Shown in pieces: positions 49,385 through 61,000 of a DNA stretch of 64,000 nt (within the stretch, counting starts at the first letter, position 1; the number at the start of each line of letters is the position of its first letter). Where the stretch lies: assembly GCA_944739405.2 (NCBI GenBank), contig OX123191.2, positions 9,156,830 through 9,220,829 on the forward strand. Reading direction: 5' to 3'. The notes below the pieces were generated by a model. That model made no database searches and was not told the origin of the DNA. It saw only the letters and a list, made by a program, of their open reading frames with translations. Source of the DNA: Euclidia mi (taxonomy: Eukaryota > Arthropoda > Insecta > Lepidoptera > Erebidae). The position numbers were made by a program, and so were the translations under genes.

Positions 49385-50016
49385 ATAATAATAATAATAA
49401 TAATAATAATAATTCATTGACTCCCAAACAGCCTACTATAAATATAACCCTGAAACTGTTCTAGAGAATTCTACTACCAAACTATATTTTGACCGAGCTA
49501 TTCTTACTGATCGGACCATCCATTATAATAGACCTGATATCACCCTAATAAACAAAACAACTAAAACAGGATACCTAATAGACATTGCCGTACCAAACAC
49601 ACATAACATTCAGAATACTATAGCAGAAAAACTCACCAAATATATTGAGCTCAAAGACGAAATCATAAGACTATGGCACTTACAAAAAGTAGCTATTGTA
49701 CCTATTGTTATTTCTACAACAGGAGTCATACCCAGACAGTTACACCAATCCCTTAAAACTTTAAACTTACCAGCAAAAACTTACTACCTGCTACAAAAAG
49801 CAGTAATACTTAACACTTGCAGACTAGTAAGAAAATTCCTACAATGCGAACCGGACAGTACTCAACCTCTGACCAACATTAACACCGCACACACCTAACA
49901 GCCTAACACTCAAACTATGTCTGATGCTCACTTGGCTTAGGCCCGTAACATCAGTCTGTCACCGGTTAATTAACCGAGAAAACAAAAGGAAAAAGAAATA
50001 ATAATAATAATAATAA
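49385..50016 (+). mobile_element. 5'-truncated Dong/R4-type LINE between (TAA)n tracts
   Basis: (TAA)n at 49385-49412 and 49998-50016 bracket a truncated copy. It is open from about 49413 to 49896 and encodes the end of an RLE-type LINE: ILTDRTIHYNRPDITLINKT then LIDIAVP and IVPIVIST. This is the restriction-like endonuclease, related to but distinct from the neighbour at 50300. Dong of Bombyx is known to sit in (TAA)n repeats. Confidence 0.85.
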
Positions 50017-53000
50017 CCTAGCAACAAGTCAACAAGACGACATACAACTTTTCTCGAATATTTATATCTGTATAATTTAACATAGTTTTGGATTCAGATA
50101 TATATTTTATTACTACAAGAAGGACTTTTTTACCGCATAAACATTTAATTATATCAAGAAACCATTAAATTAATTATGAAAAGTAAATACAAAAACATTA
50201 TTCAAGATGACGTCTTATGTCAATGACAAATCCCCTACGAGAATGTAAATAAACAAAGATAAACATACAAATACAACGAGAAAATGATAGCATAATGAGA
50301 TGTTGACAAGAGCTAGGGCAGCTGCTGCACGAATAACACCCCCGGACTCGTCGCTCAGCTCCGCCTCGCAGCCGCCGGCACCTACAACAGAGTTGTCGGC
50401 AATTGCAGAGGCGTCGAGCTCGTCGAGCGACGAGTACTTCTCGCCACCGACGTCGCCACCACCTGTACGTCGGCGAGGGAGAGGCCGGCCACCGACACGC
50501 TTGGGACCCCGAGACCCACCGGTCTCGAACAGGGCCCCCGCTACCGGTGGTGATGTGCACCGCATGAGATGGACGAGTTCGATGAATGAAAACGTCATGC
50601 GGGCATATTTTGTGGCCACAGAGGGAGGAACTAACCTCAGTGCGTACCGTGTTCGAATGCTGCCTTTGTTTCAGGCGCTTGAGCCAGCTGTCAACGTGTC
50701 AACACAACGGCTATCGGATCAAGTGCGGGCCATCCAACGGTGTCGCCTGTTGGATGATTCCGTACTTGAGAGACTTCGCTCTGACGTGCAGAGAAGTCTC
50801 CCCATCACTTTTGCAACGCAGCCTGGCACAGTGGTTGCCCAACAGCAACTGGTAAATCCAGTTGATGAAGAGGTAGATGACGAGACTTCTCATGTAAGTA
50901 CCCAGTGCAACGATCAGTTAAGGAGTGCTTTGGAATGTGCTATTGCGGAATACCGATCCATGGACCCAAATATTCGGCCTCGTTTGCCTCGTTTGCCCAT
51001 GCATAAAAGAAACGTAGCGCTGGTGAGTGCCCTAGACACATTACTGTCAACTCACTTTGATATTAGTGAAAATCTCAGCGATACACATTCAATCCTGTAT
51101 TGTGCGGCGGTTGCGGCGTGTCGAGTAGCAGGGGTTAAATTGCCTGTAAATAATACCGCTACTCGACAGACCGCTACTGTGCCAGCTTGGCAACGCAGGA
51201 TTGAGTGTCGTATTGCTGAGACTAGGGCACTCATTGGCAAGCTCTCCTCTTTCAAGATGGGCAATACCCGACCAAGAGTGATGCGCTTTGTAACTCGAGC
51301 CTTTGCGGGAACTGGTATCAGTTCCCAAGATTATTTATCTCGGGTTACAGAGCGCATCGACACCCTAAAACAAAAGCTTTATGCATGGGCAAACTGTATT
51401 AGGCGATACAAAAAAAGAGTGGATCGGTATTGCCTGAATCGCACATTCCAGAGAGACGAGAGGTGGGTGTACAGAAGATGGGAGCGACCCGAGTCCACGG
51501 CCGGTGACGTTGATGGGGGTCGACCGGATGATGATGCTACTAATACATTCTGGCGCAGCATCTGGTCGACGCCTGTCAACCACACGGAGAGTGACTGGAT
51601 TGAGACTGTTGAGCGAGTATGCGAACAAATACCAACAATGGAGCCAATATCAATTACAAACGATGATATAGCCAGTGCAGTCCGTTCGTTACCGAACTGG
51701 AAATCAGCGGGACCGGACGGGCTGCACAATTTTTGGCTCAAATGGCTCCGTAGTTCGCATACTTGCTTAGCATCTCAATTCCAGTCATCACTGGAATCGG
51801 GGTCGCTACCAGATTTTTTAACATCCGGTGTCACTCACCTACTCCATAAGTCTGGTAGTGCCACGGACCCCAAAAATTACAGGCCGATAACCTGTTTGCC
51901 AACAATATATAAACTCCTTACATCCATTTTGAGAACGAAATTAACAAAACATATATTTGATAATTCTATTTTATCTGTTTCTCAAAATGGATGTAGGAGT
52001 GGGGCCCGTGGTACTAAAGAACTCCTTCTGATAGACATGGCCATTAGCCAACAGGTGCGCCGTAACCGAAAGAATCTATCGACATGCTGGATAGATTACA
52101 AGAAGGCTTACGACTCCGTGCCACATACATGGCTTTTGAGGGTGCTGGAGTTGTATAAAGTAGATGCAACTCTATGCACCTTTTTAAGGTCATGTATGGG
52201 GCAGTGGAGGACCGTATTGCGCTATCCAGGATGTCGATCGAGTTTGGGTTGCGGTGCTCCAATAAGGATTGAGCGAGGTATTTTCCAGGGCGATAGTCTG
52301 AGTCCTTTGTGGTTTTGTCTGGCCCTGAACCCTCTAAGTACCTTGTTAGAGGCTTCAGGGCTAGGCTATCGGTTGAGGAGAGGAGGTCATGTTACATCTC
52401 ACCTCCTTTTCATGGATGACCTTAAATTATTTGCCCCCAACAAATTCCAACTGACAGAATTACTTAAGGTAACCGAAACCTTTAGTAATTCTATCAGGAT
52501 GGAATTTGGTGTGGATAAATGTGCGGTCATGCATGTAAAGAGAGGCAGGATTATGGAATCTGCAGGGATTCAACTCTCAGATTCCATACAACTTAGATCC
52601 CTCTCCCCAACTGAGACCTACAAATACCTGGGTATGTCGCAGTCTTTGAATATTTCAGAGACTGACATGAAACAGACGTTGCAGGCTCGGTTCTTTGGCC
52701 GCCTGAGAAAAGTACTTAACAGTCTTTTATCAGGTGGCAACAAGGTGCGAGCCTGCAACGGGTGGGCCATGCCAGTCCTAATGTATTCCTTCGGCATACT
52801 CAGGTGGACCCAGACTGAACTAGATGCCCTGGATAGAAAAGTCCGTTCAATGCTGACTTCATATCGAATGCATCATCCACGCTCATCGGTAATGAGGCTG
52901 TACATCCCGCGGAAATGTGGGGGTCGAGGCTTTTTATGTGCTAAGACCCTCCACAACCGCGAGGTGTGCAACCTCAGAGATTATTTTCTGCAGATGAGCG

Positions 53001-54040
53001 TGGATGTGCATCGCGATGTAGTCATAATTGATACCGGACTTACCCCGCTCGCTCTGGCTAAAGAGAACTGGCACAAACCTGCAGTACTTAGTACGGAGGA
53101 CCGACGGGAAGTATGGAGGGGCAAGGAGCTGCATGGACGATTCTACCGGGCCTTACATGGGCCCGATGTAAATTTTACAGCTTCTATATCCTGGCTGCGA
53201 TTCGGCGATCTCTTTGGAGAAACCGAAGGTTTTGTCTTTGCAATTATGGACGAAGTTGTCATGACGAACAACTACCGGAAATATATTCTGAGGGATGGGA
53301 CAATTGACATATGTCGGGCATGTCACCAACCCGGGGAATCTCTCAGGCATATAGTGTCCGGTTGTTCGAGTCTTGCCAACGGTCAGTATTTGCACAGACA
53401 CAACCAAGTGGCCAGGATAATCCATCAGCAACTCGCCCTTAAATATAATCTCGTTGGTTCAGAGGTACCGTACTACAGATATGTGCCCGACCCAGTTCTC
53501 GAGAATGGTCGTGCATTGTTGTACTGGGATCGGTCTATCATTACAGACAGGACTATTGTAGCCAATAAGCCTGATATTGTAGTGATAGACCGAGCAGAGC
53601 GACTCGCAATGATAATCGATATCACCATACCGCATGACGGCAATCTCGTGAAGGCAGAAAAAGAGAAGGAGATTAAATATTTGGACCTAGCTCACGAGAT
53701 TGTTGACATGTGGGATGTGGATTCGGCGATCATTGTGCCGATAGTCGTGTCGGTAAATGGGCTAATCGCCAAGAGCCTCGATCAACACCTAAAGAGGCTC
53801 GCACTAGGCAGCTGGATCAAGTCTTTGATTCAGAAGGCAGTTCTTCTCGACACGGCACGCATCGTGAGGAAGTTCCTGTCTCTGAGGCCCTAACCACCGG
53901 TGGCTTGGTCCCTGTACCCGACACCGGTGGGTCTCCGTGGTCCCTTTTATATTTTTAAACGTTTTTTTATTTTTTAAATGTAGTTTATTAATATAAAATG
54001 AACTATGAGAAATAAGATAAATAAAGAGAATAATAATAGT
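50017..54040 (+). mobile_element. RLE-type non-LTR retrotransposon (R4/Dong-like), apparently full length
   Basis: It begins after (TAA)n, has about 280 bp of leader, the 1197-codon ORF, about 140 bp of 3' UTR and an AATAATAAT-like end near 54030. Exact ends are inferred from the neighbouring TAA tracts, so they are approximate. Confidence 0.7.
50300..53893 (+). CDS. RLE-type retrotransposon polyprotein (1197 aa), intact ORF
   Basis: A single uninterrupted frame. In order: an AT-hook-like R57-P65 (RRRGRGRPP); a Myb-like DNA-binding segment about 89-155 (RWTSSMNENVMRAYF); reverse transcriptase with WKSAGPDGLHNFWLKWL, the palm FMDD at 704-707 and GIFQGDSLSPLWF; a CCHC finger C1005-x2-C1008-x8-H1017-x4-C1022; then a restriction-like endonuclease with P1091-D1092 and D1107 (KPDIVV...MIIDITIP). 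This is the single-ORF plan of R2/R4/Dong elements, which nick a specific target and prime reverse transcription there. The ATG at 50300 is the first in frame; an ATG five bases upstream stops at once. No premature stops, so it is young or active. Confidence 0.93.
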   Translation: MLTRARAAAARITPPDSSLSSASQPPAPTTELSAIAEASSSSSDEYFSPPTSPPPVRRRGRGRPPTRLGPRDPPVSNRAPATGGDVHRMRWTSSMNENVMRAYFVATEGGTNLSAYRVRMLPLFQALEPAVNVSTQRLSDQVRAIQRCRLLDDSVLERLRSDVQRSLPITFATQPGTVVAQQQLVNPVDEEVDDETSHVSTQCNDQLRSALECAIAEYRSMDPNIRPRLPRLPMHKRNVALVSALDTLLSTHFDISENLSDTHSILYCAAVAACRVAGVKLPVNNTATRQTATVPAWQRRIECRIAETRALIGKLSSFKMGNTRPRVMRFVTRAFAGTGISSQDYLSRVTERIDTLKQKLYAWANCIRRYKKRVDRYCLNRTFQRDERWVYRRWERPESTAGDVDGGRPDDDATNTFWRSIWSTPVNHTESDWIETVERVCEQIPTMEPISITNDDIASAVRSLPNWKSAGPDGLHNFWLKWLRSSHTCLASQFQSSLESGSLPDFLTSGVTHLLHKSGSATDPKNYRPITCLPTIYKLLTSILRTKLTKHIFDNSILSVSQNGCRSGARGTKELLLIDMAISQQVRRNRKNLSTCWIDYKKAYDSVPHTWLLRVLELYKVDATLCTFLRSCMGQWRTVLRYPGCRSSLGCGAPIRIERGIFQGDSLSPLWFCLALNPLSTLLEASGLGYRLRRGGHVTSHLLFMDDLKLFAPNKFQLTELLKVTETFSNSIRMEFGVDKCAVMHVKRGRIMESAGIQLSDSIQLRSLSPTETYKYLGMSQSLNISETDMKQTLQARFFGRLRKVLNSLLSGGNKVRACNGWAMPVLMYSFGILRWTQTELDALDRKVRSMLTSYRMHHPRSSVMRLYIPRKCGGRGFLCAKTLHNREVCNLRDYFLQMSVDVHRDVVIIDTGLTPLALAKENWHKPAVLSTEDRREVWRGKELHGRFYRALHGPDVNFTASISWLRFGDLFGETEGFVFAIMDEVVMTNNYRKYILRDGTIDICRACHQPGESLRHIVSGCSSLANGQYLHRHNQVARIIHQQLALKYNLVGSEVPYYRYVPDPVLENGRALLYWDRSIITDRTIVANKPDIVVIDRAERLAMIIDITIPHDGNLVKAEKEKEIKYLDLAHEIVDMWDVDSAIIVPIVVSVNGLIAKSLDQHLKRLALGSWIKSLIQKAVLLDTARIVRKFLSLRP

Positions 54041-54390
54041 ATTATAATATATCAAAGAGTTATTCTTCTGTGTAATATATCGATGTCTGGCAAGGAGCAA
54101 TTATTATAAGTAATGGAGCAAAGAGATCGGATATATATGGAGAGAGCATTTCAAAAAGAGTAGAAATCGTATATGCATCTCTTTTATTTCTAATAACAGA
54201 ACTGCATATTATGTTCGAGTGACATAGCCATAGAGCTTTTATACATGTTTTAAACAGCCTTGAATGACAAATGCCTAAAAAATGTTATGTCATGTCGATG
54301 TTCATCCAGCTGGAGTGAAAGCCGTGTCGAAGATAAACTGCAATTTTAATTGCTACAAAATATTTTTTTTGTGAATATTATTATTTTTAG

Positions 54391-54868
54391 ACATCAAACA
54401 ATTACAATAGTTTGTAGTGCCGTCGGATGTAAAAGTCGAATGGGACTATTGACCGAAAATGGACAAAAAATATCTTTCCACCGGTAAGTCATAATAAGTA
54501 AAATTGTAGATATCTGCCGTAATAATTCTACAATGATATTTGTAAAGCTTATACTTAAAGAAAAAGATAATGACCACCGTTGACACATATTTTTATTCCA
54601 TTAGTCACAATGAAATAAATAAAATATAAATATTTCAATAAAAAATATGAGGATAGTGTTGTAATACAATTGTCAATGAGAAAACCAGTTTCTGACAGAT
54701 TATAATTTGAATAATTGGTTATTCATTGTGATTTTAGATTGTAGATTTCCAAAGAATGAAGATTTGAAACGAAATTGGGTCCGAAATATGAGAAAGGGAG
54801 AATGGCAACCGTCCAATTCTTCTAAGCTTTGTTCGCTTCATTTTGTATCTGCCTGTTATCAAAAATGA
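54391..54868 (+). pseudogene. THAP zinc-finger fragment in two exons
   Basis: Exon A 54391-54483 ends CG|GTAAGT and exon B starts 54745 after TGTAG, joining to give ...ISFHR|FPKNEDLKRNW. The joined product has the THAP C2CH pattern: C-x4-C (VCSAVGCK), the conserved Trp (NWVRNMRK) and C-x2-H (LCSLHF). THAP domains bind DNA and occur in host proteins and P-element-type transposases. The frame meets TGA at 54866-54868, just where the domain would normally continue; one extra A in an A5 run would explain it. No clear in-frame ATG is seen and exon A is preceded by an acceptor-like tract. It may be a broken gene or transposon relic, or a real gene whose other exons I cannot see. Confidence 0.6.
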
Positions 54869-56985
54869 TTTCAAAGAAAAGTTTTGCATTCTTTCTAAAT
54901 TATGCTATGCCAATTATTTTTACTAACCAAATATCTAATACTGAGGTTTATACTTCACTTTATTATGATTAACTTATATTTTTGTCAATCAATATATTAT
55001 ACCAAAATTGCAACTGTAAAGATATGCTTAGTTACCTATCATATATACATAATTATATGTATATCATAAACAGATTTGTGTCGTAACTTTCAGAAATGTC
55101 CGAAATAACGAAAACTTATTTTTAGAAGTGATAATTAAGCTTCAAGAGAGAACATTGGCTTGCACTTTTGGAACTCAGGATTAAAATATTGTTCGTAAAT
55201 GAGAACTGTTTCCGCCCATGTACATCCCATTTTGGTAATACATATTATAATTATCACACCTGTCGGGCAGTTATCGTGTGCGTTACTTTGTGGAATAAAT
55301 AAAATATTTTGACTATTTTGACTTTTATTAATTATTTTCCAATACCAATGTCACAAAGAATGAGAACATAAAATAACTCGCTGATTGCCAATGCACTGAT
55401 CGGTGCGAGACATAATAGATTTTTAATTGTGTCTGTCTAGTCGGTATTGCAACATTCAACTGGTTATACTTACATACCTAAATAATTCACTCCTTCAAAA
55501 ATTTTATTCATGTTTCAGTATTGTCAATTTAATTAAAGGTAATTATTTTCTGTCGGATTATAAGAAAATTGTCAAATTGTGATACCGAGCAATGCTAAAC
55601 AGCGGTGTATACTGTTCCTATCTAGGTACACTCGAACAACTTCCCGCTAGACCACAATAAGGGTGAGAATCGCTCAGCAAGACATCGTTGCTTCCAGTGC
55701 TACTTTACACAAACATTGACATTCGTATACAAAACCAGTTTCTAATGTGCCTCGACTCTATGAGCGAGCCAAGGGATTTTTTTTCGAACTGGTCCACCGC
55801 TGACTTGTTTGATTGCACATACCTGAAGGATTCGTTTACAAATAACAAGTAACCTACTTCTTGTACCAAATGTACGGTTAAGAAAAAACTTCATTTTATT
55901 GTAATGCAAGTACTCTATATAATTTGGAAATATCTGAAATGCGAATCATCATAGAGGTGGATAAAGTATACTCTGACCACCAGTTCGAAGTGGATACTTG
56001 AATTCTTCTTGTGAATAAGAATAACGGTAGGAGAAGAGCACTCCGAAGGACATTGTCAATTCAATTTCCGACTTCGTAATTATATGAGAAAAATTATGTT
56101 TACCATTAATATTGCATTATTATTTCAGCCAAAATACATCCTTTGCTGGACATAAGTCAAGTCTCCTCAAGATAGTAATCTTATCTTATTATTACCACTC
56201 TATTTACAGTATTTGTTTCTTAGTAGGCACCTAAGTACTATACTCTAAATAAAAGCTCGTAAAATAATATACTACTAGTACGTTAGTACTATTTATTCTG
56301 TGCTACTGGTATATTATTTAATCAAATGCTTATCTTGTCTATAAATACAGAATTATATACCAATACCAATCAAAGATAAAAACATGAGTACATCACTATT
56401 GACAGTAATTTCTTCTTTAAAAAATATTGCGACACGCAAGGCGACACGAGTATTTCAAGAGGTAATAACAAGGTAATAAATACAATACATCTGTCTCGGT
56501 TACACATACCTATGACATTTTATACAAGTAAAAAGAAATAACGATAGGTTTCTTGTTTATGCTTAAAGCTATCTCTCCATCATATGTGCTCTCCATACTT
56601 ATAATAGTTATAATAATTCCTTGGTCGTGTGGCAACTGCTAAGTAGTCTATCGGCAGATTGCCATCATAACAAAAAAAAAAAGAACAGAACATAAGAGAA
56701 CCTATGAGATTCTGGTAAGGCAACTCTTTTTCTTTCATTGGACTTTTACTCCTTACTAGCTTTAGTCCTGTTTCCATTGGAGTGGATGCAGATTTACAAT
56801 CTTTGCATCAAATTTTTTCCAATATGGACTCAATGTAATTTTTTTGTTTCAGTACTATTTGTGTTTCCTCTCTTTCAAAAGTTATACGCAGTGGAAGCGT
56901 GCTGGGCCCATAACCTGTTGGTTTTTATTAACTGAATATAATAATAAAATAAATACAATATTTTATTTACATATGACGACCATAT
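54869..56985. other. intergenic stretch upstream of Rpn12
   Basis: 2.1 kb between the THAP fragment and a SINE. AT-rich with no recognisable gene; short ORFs (56580-56777, 56738-56935) lack support. Confidence 0.45.
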
Positions 56986-57165
56986 GACGACCGGTTGGTG
57001 CAGCGGGAGTGTAAGCGACTGCTATGCCGAAGGTCGCGGGTTCGATTCCCGCTCAAGTCAAACATTTGTGTGCATGAACATGGATGTTTGTCTTGGTCTG
57101 GGTGTTTCTACGTCTGGGACTAGATGGTGATGTGCGTATGTGGTAGAATATTATTATTATTACGT
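56986..57165 (+). mobile_element. SINE A with internal deletion
   Basis: The head is intact (GACGACCGGTTGGTGCAGCG), but the body jumps from GGGTGTTTCTACG straight to TGGGACTAGATGG. The same 3' end appears again at 57296-57358. Confidence 0.8.
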
Positions 57166-57295
57166 TTATTACATACGATCACAATCAAGGAGTTGATCAC
57201 AATGTTTATTTATGACAATAGAATGTGACAAACATTTAAAAAAAAATCCATATGAAAAACTTGTTGAATTTCGTGTCCAAAGAGTTTCATATAGT

Positions 57296-57358
57296 TCATT
57301 CTGCTTAGCTTGGGACTAGATGGTGATGTGTGTATGTGGTAGAATATTATTATTATTA
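57296..57358 (+). repeat. SINE A 3' end fragment
   Basis: Repeats TTAGCTTGGGACTAGATGG and the TATGTGGTAGAATATTATTA tail of the copy just upstream. Confidence 0.7.
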
Positions 57359-57364
57359 TATCTT

Positions 57365-57500
57365 CAAACTCTTTTCAACAAGTGACCAGCCCATTGCCAC
57401 TTCAGTTTGCAACATCTCTGAACAAAGTCAATTACTTTGGTCTTTTGTTCTCGTTCCAGAATTTGTGTCATTATTTGGTTAGACCTTTTGAATGCAACCG
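57365..57500 (-). pseudogene. RTE-type LINE fragment
   Basis: On the minus strand it contains AACTGAAGTGGCAATGGGCT, the RTE 'LKWQWAGH' box, and nearby coding similarity. Short and broken. Confidence 0.6.
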
Positions 57501-57942
57501 GGATAACGCTGGGACAATGATGATTTACCTACATTATTTCATTGGTTTCTACAATGAATAGACAGCTTTGTCTTTATATTTCTGACGGCAGCACCTAAGA
57601 TATTATGGCAAGACCATCAATTTCGACTTTGACATGTCATGATGGTGCGTTCGAATACTTTAATATCAAGATTTCAAACATATTGTGCGAGTTTCTAGCA
57701 GTCAATTCTTATACTGCATTTTTTTTTAGGACCACATTTATTGACTTTTGTGGAATTAACATCACATTAGTATTTTATGGACTGTGTTCAATTTTGTAGA
57801 TATTGAACATATTTTTCAAAATTAGAAAAATCTAGTCTGAAGTTACGCTTACTATCATTGTTAAGTGTTGAGAACGCTACTTGACAAGCAACCTCAATCG
57901 GGAAATTAGTATTTTGGTGTATCATTAAAAATAAATAAAACT

Positions 57943-58050
57943 ATGGCTTCAGTAAAAGACGTTGCGAGTCTTTATCAAAATTTAAAAACTGAATGGGCCA
58001 AGAAACCACGTAAGCTAGACAAATGCGGCGAATTATTGAACAAAATAAAG
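57943..58050 (+). CDS. Rpn12: Rpn12 exon 1
   Basis: Residues 1-36 in exactly 108 bp, starting MASVKDVASLYQNLKTEW and ending LLNKIK before GTGAGT. This is the conserved N-terminal helix of the family. Confidence 0.95.
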
Positions 58051-61000
58051 GTGAGTATCAGACGATGACTTGACAATAATTGTTGTCCCAAAAAACTTAC
58101 TGTATTCCTTTTATTTCAGATTGCATTGACGCAATTGTCTTTCTTACCAAGTAACAATACTCAAGTGAATCAGAAGGAACTGATATTGGCACGGGATGTG
58201 TTGGAAATCGGTGCACAATGGGCAGTCGCAGTCAAGGATGTCAAAGCTTTTGAGCGATACATGTCTCAACTGAAATGCTATTACTTTGACTACAAGTAAG
58301 TTGTATTATGATATTCAGACGTCATATCTTGATAATCTGTTCGTCGGTGCTAATATAAGATCGTAATAACCAAGCTTTGCTTTCAATTCTCAATATCCTG
58401 AAGATATCTATATCTGTAACTGATGATATCTTGTAACTGTTACAATATGTAATAACAGTGTTCTAAGTGAGGTGATCCCAAGGTGTTTCTTATCATGATC
58501 ATAGATGATCCAAATCTCTTGATATAATTATGCATAATAAAGAGTAATTTTGAATACTCCAAGCAATTGCTTTGTTTTACAGCCCATGGGCAGGGTTTCT
58601 GACAAGTCTTTTTAATCTCTCTTCCAAATGGTTTTTGTCAAGTTTATACAAAACAAAACTGGGGCCAAATTCTGCTAAATAAATATAGTCTCGATATCAT
58701 GTCAGTGTCATAGTTACGTCACAAAAAGCATATTCTTCTAAATTATCTGATATTTGAATGAAATTGTAACAAGATTGTATGTGTCAATGACGAACTGTTT
58801 TATTTTAAAATATATGATAAGGACATTAGGTTATCAGGATACTGCTTTTAAATCCATTCAAAATATAATATCAATGTGAGAAAAATAGCAGAATTGGACG
58901 CAGTTTCTGAAAAACGTTCCAACCCACAATCGGGTCAAAATAGAGTTATTGATACCAAAAAAGTCACGTGATTGATATTTACTAACTGTCAAAATTTGGT
59001 GGCCCTACTGTCATTTTAATAATGAAATTATGATATGGCAACCCAACCCACATCTATGGAGAATAGTAATAACTATTAAACTAAAAGAGCTCAAGCTGTT
59101 TGGAACAACCCGAATATAAGAAAAACTCATAAACAATTTTCTTAAATGTGATCCAAGCTATCTGAAACGTTTTTGATTTTTTTAAATCTAAGTGACCTTA
59201 GTAAAATGTTTTTTTCACTAAAACGTTCCAACTCAACTGAAACGTTTTTGATTTATTAAATCAGAACGACCTTTGTAAAAATAAATGTTTCACTAAATCG
59301 TTCCAAACCACTTGAAACATAATTGTTTAAAATGTGCACTCTCCGTAGATTTAATATTTTATTAAAATGGTCCAAACCATTTGAGACTTTTTTGATTGAT
59401 ATAAATGTTATCCATCTCGAAAATATATAATTATCACTAAAAAGTTCAAGTACACAAGTATTGTTAATAACTTAATGGGGCTGCCTCATGCAATATTTAT
59501 GTAACGATTATGGAACAATAAACAATTTATTATTATTAATTTATTATTAAGTTCCAAGTCATCAGAAATGTTTTACCAGCCCACAAGCTAACCATTTAGA
59601 TTAAGTTCAATCTTGTATTACTCTATGAAATTTTATTTTTTAAGTACCGATACTTTTGTATGTTAAAATGGACATTAATTAGTTTTAATTTGACCCTAAT
59701 TTAGACTTCCAATGTTACTTCTTTTTTCAATATTCTTATAAATGTCTGTGGAACGTTTTTGATTTATTGCAATATTGAAGTTACATTCAAAATTTAAAAT
59801 TATTCAAAACGTTCCAAATAAAATTTATGACAAGGAAAGTAAGAATAAAACAAGATTAAATAGAAAATAATTAATATATTTGCTGTGAAAAGTATCTATT
59901 ATTAATGTTTTTCTTCATCATCTTCCAAATCAAAGTCTTGTTCACCAGCAAATCCTTCAATATAATCGGGTCCTTCCATGCCCTGCAGCTTTTTATAAAA
60001 AGACAGACACTCCTCAGGAATTAGACTAAATTCGACTAAACATTGACTTTAAGTCGCTTAATTTAGCCTGAGTAATAGGTTTTCCGTTTGGCCATAGTAG
60101 AACAAGAAGTGCTGAGCTTAAAGGTAGCACATGTTTCTTTAAATTTTCACCCTATGTACAGCTTAACAAAATTCTTTACAGGATTCATGTTCACGGCAGA
60201 CAGTCTGCCGTGAACATGAATCCTGTAAGGAATTCGAAACGTCGGCTAGTAATAAAAATGTAGTTTCTAGATCATTCGGTTTAAATGTAATAACAAGTGA
60301 AACCAATATAACGCGATAAAATCCGTATATCATGAATATCTATCATTGTGGAGCGACAGTTGCGGGGGTCAAAATCGAAACATCAAAATGGTGCTCATGC
60401 TTAAAGTGATTTTAGCCAGCCATTCTTACTTAAAAGTGATTGATTTAAATTTCCTTGAAAGTCGTCTTACGTTTTTGCCAAATGACACTGACTTTGGTAA
60501 AATTGAAAGTCATTTAAAACATTTTCAAAGATTGTACACTGCAGAAGATTACGTGAATGTGATAAAGACTTGCACAAAAAAGAAGCCTCTTGTACCTATA
60601 AAAATGGAAAAAGAAGAGTTTGTGAGCACTGAGAAATTTTAAAAAAATATAACAAACCGAAAGATTTTCAATAATAAAGTTAAAGTTAATTGGCTAAAGA
60701 CCAAACATATCCAAATAAGAAAAAAAAAATTGGTTGCCTGTAAAGTCGGTATACGGGCGAAAGTTTTACGTGACAACGACTTTGAGTGGTAAAATAATTT
60801 TAATGTGAATATTCATTCGTATAGTAGGAAGAAGGATGAAAGACGCGTGCCTTTCACTTTTTATGTCTGTCTCTCTCGCTCTTAGGCGGGACGCGTGCCT
60901 CTCACTTGCTCTCATTGTGAGCGCATAACGTGAGCGGAGCGTAACGCAGTTTCTTGAAGTGTCACCCGGCAAACCAATTTATAAGACGTTGTCATGTCAA

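Noticed and set aside
50198..50619. Minus-strand ORFs of 120 and 134 codons
   Set aside because: They oppose the GC-rich, Ser/Pro-rich start of the LINE ORF and show no domain.
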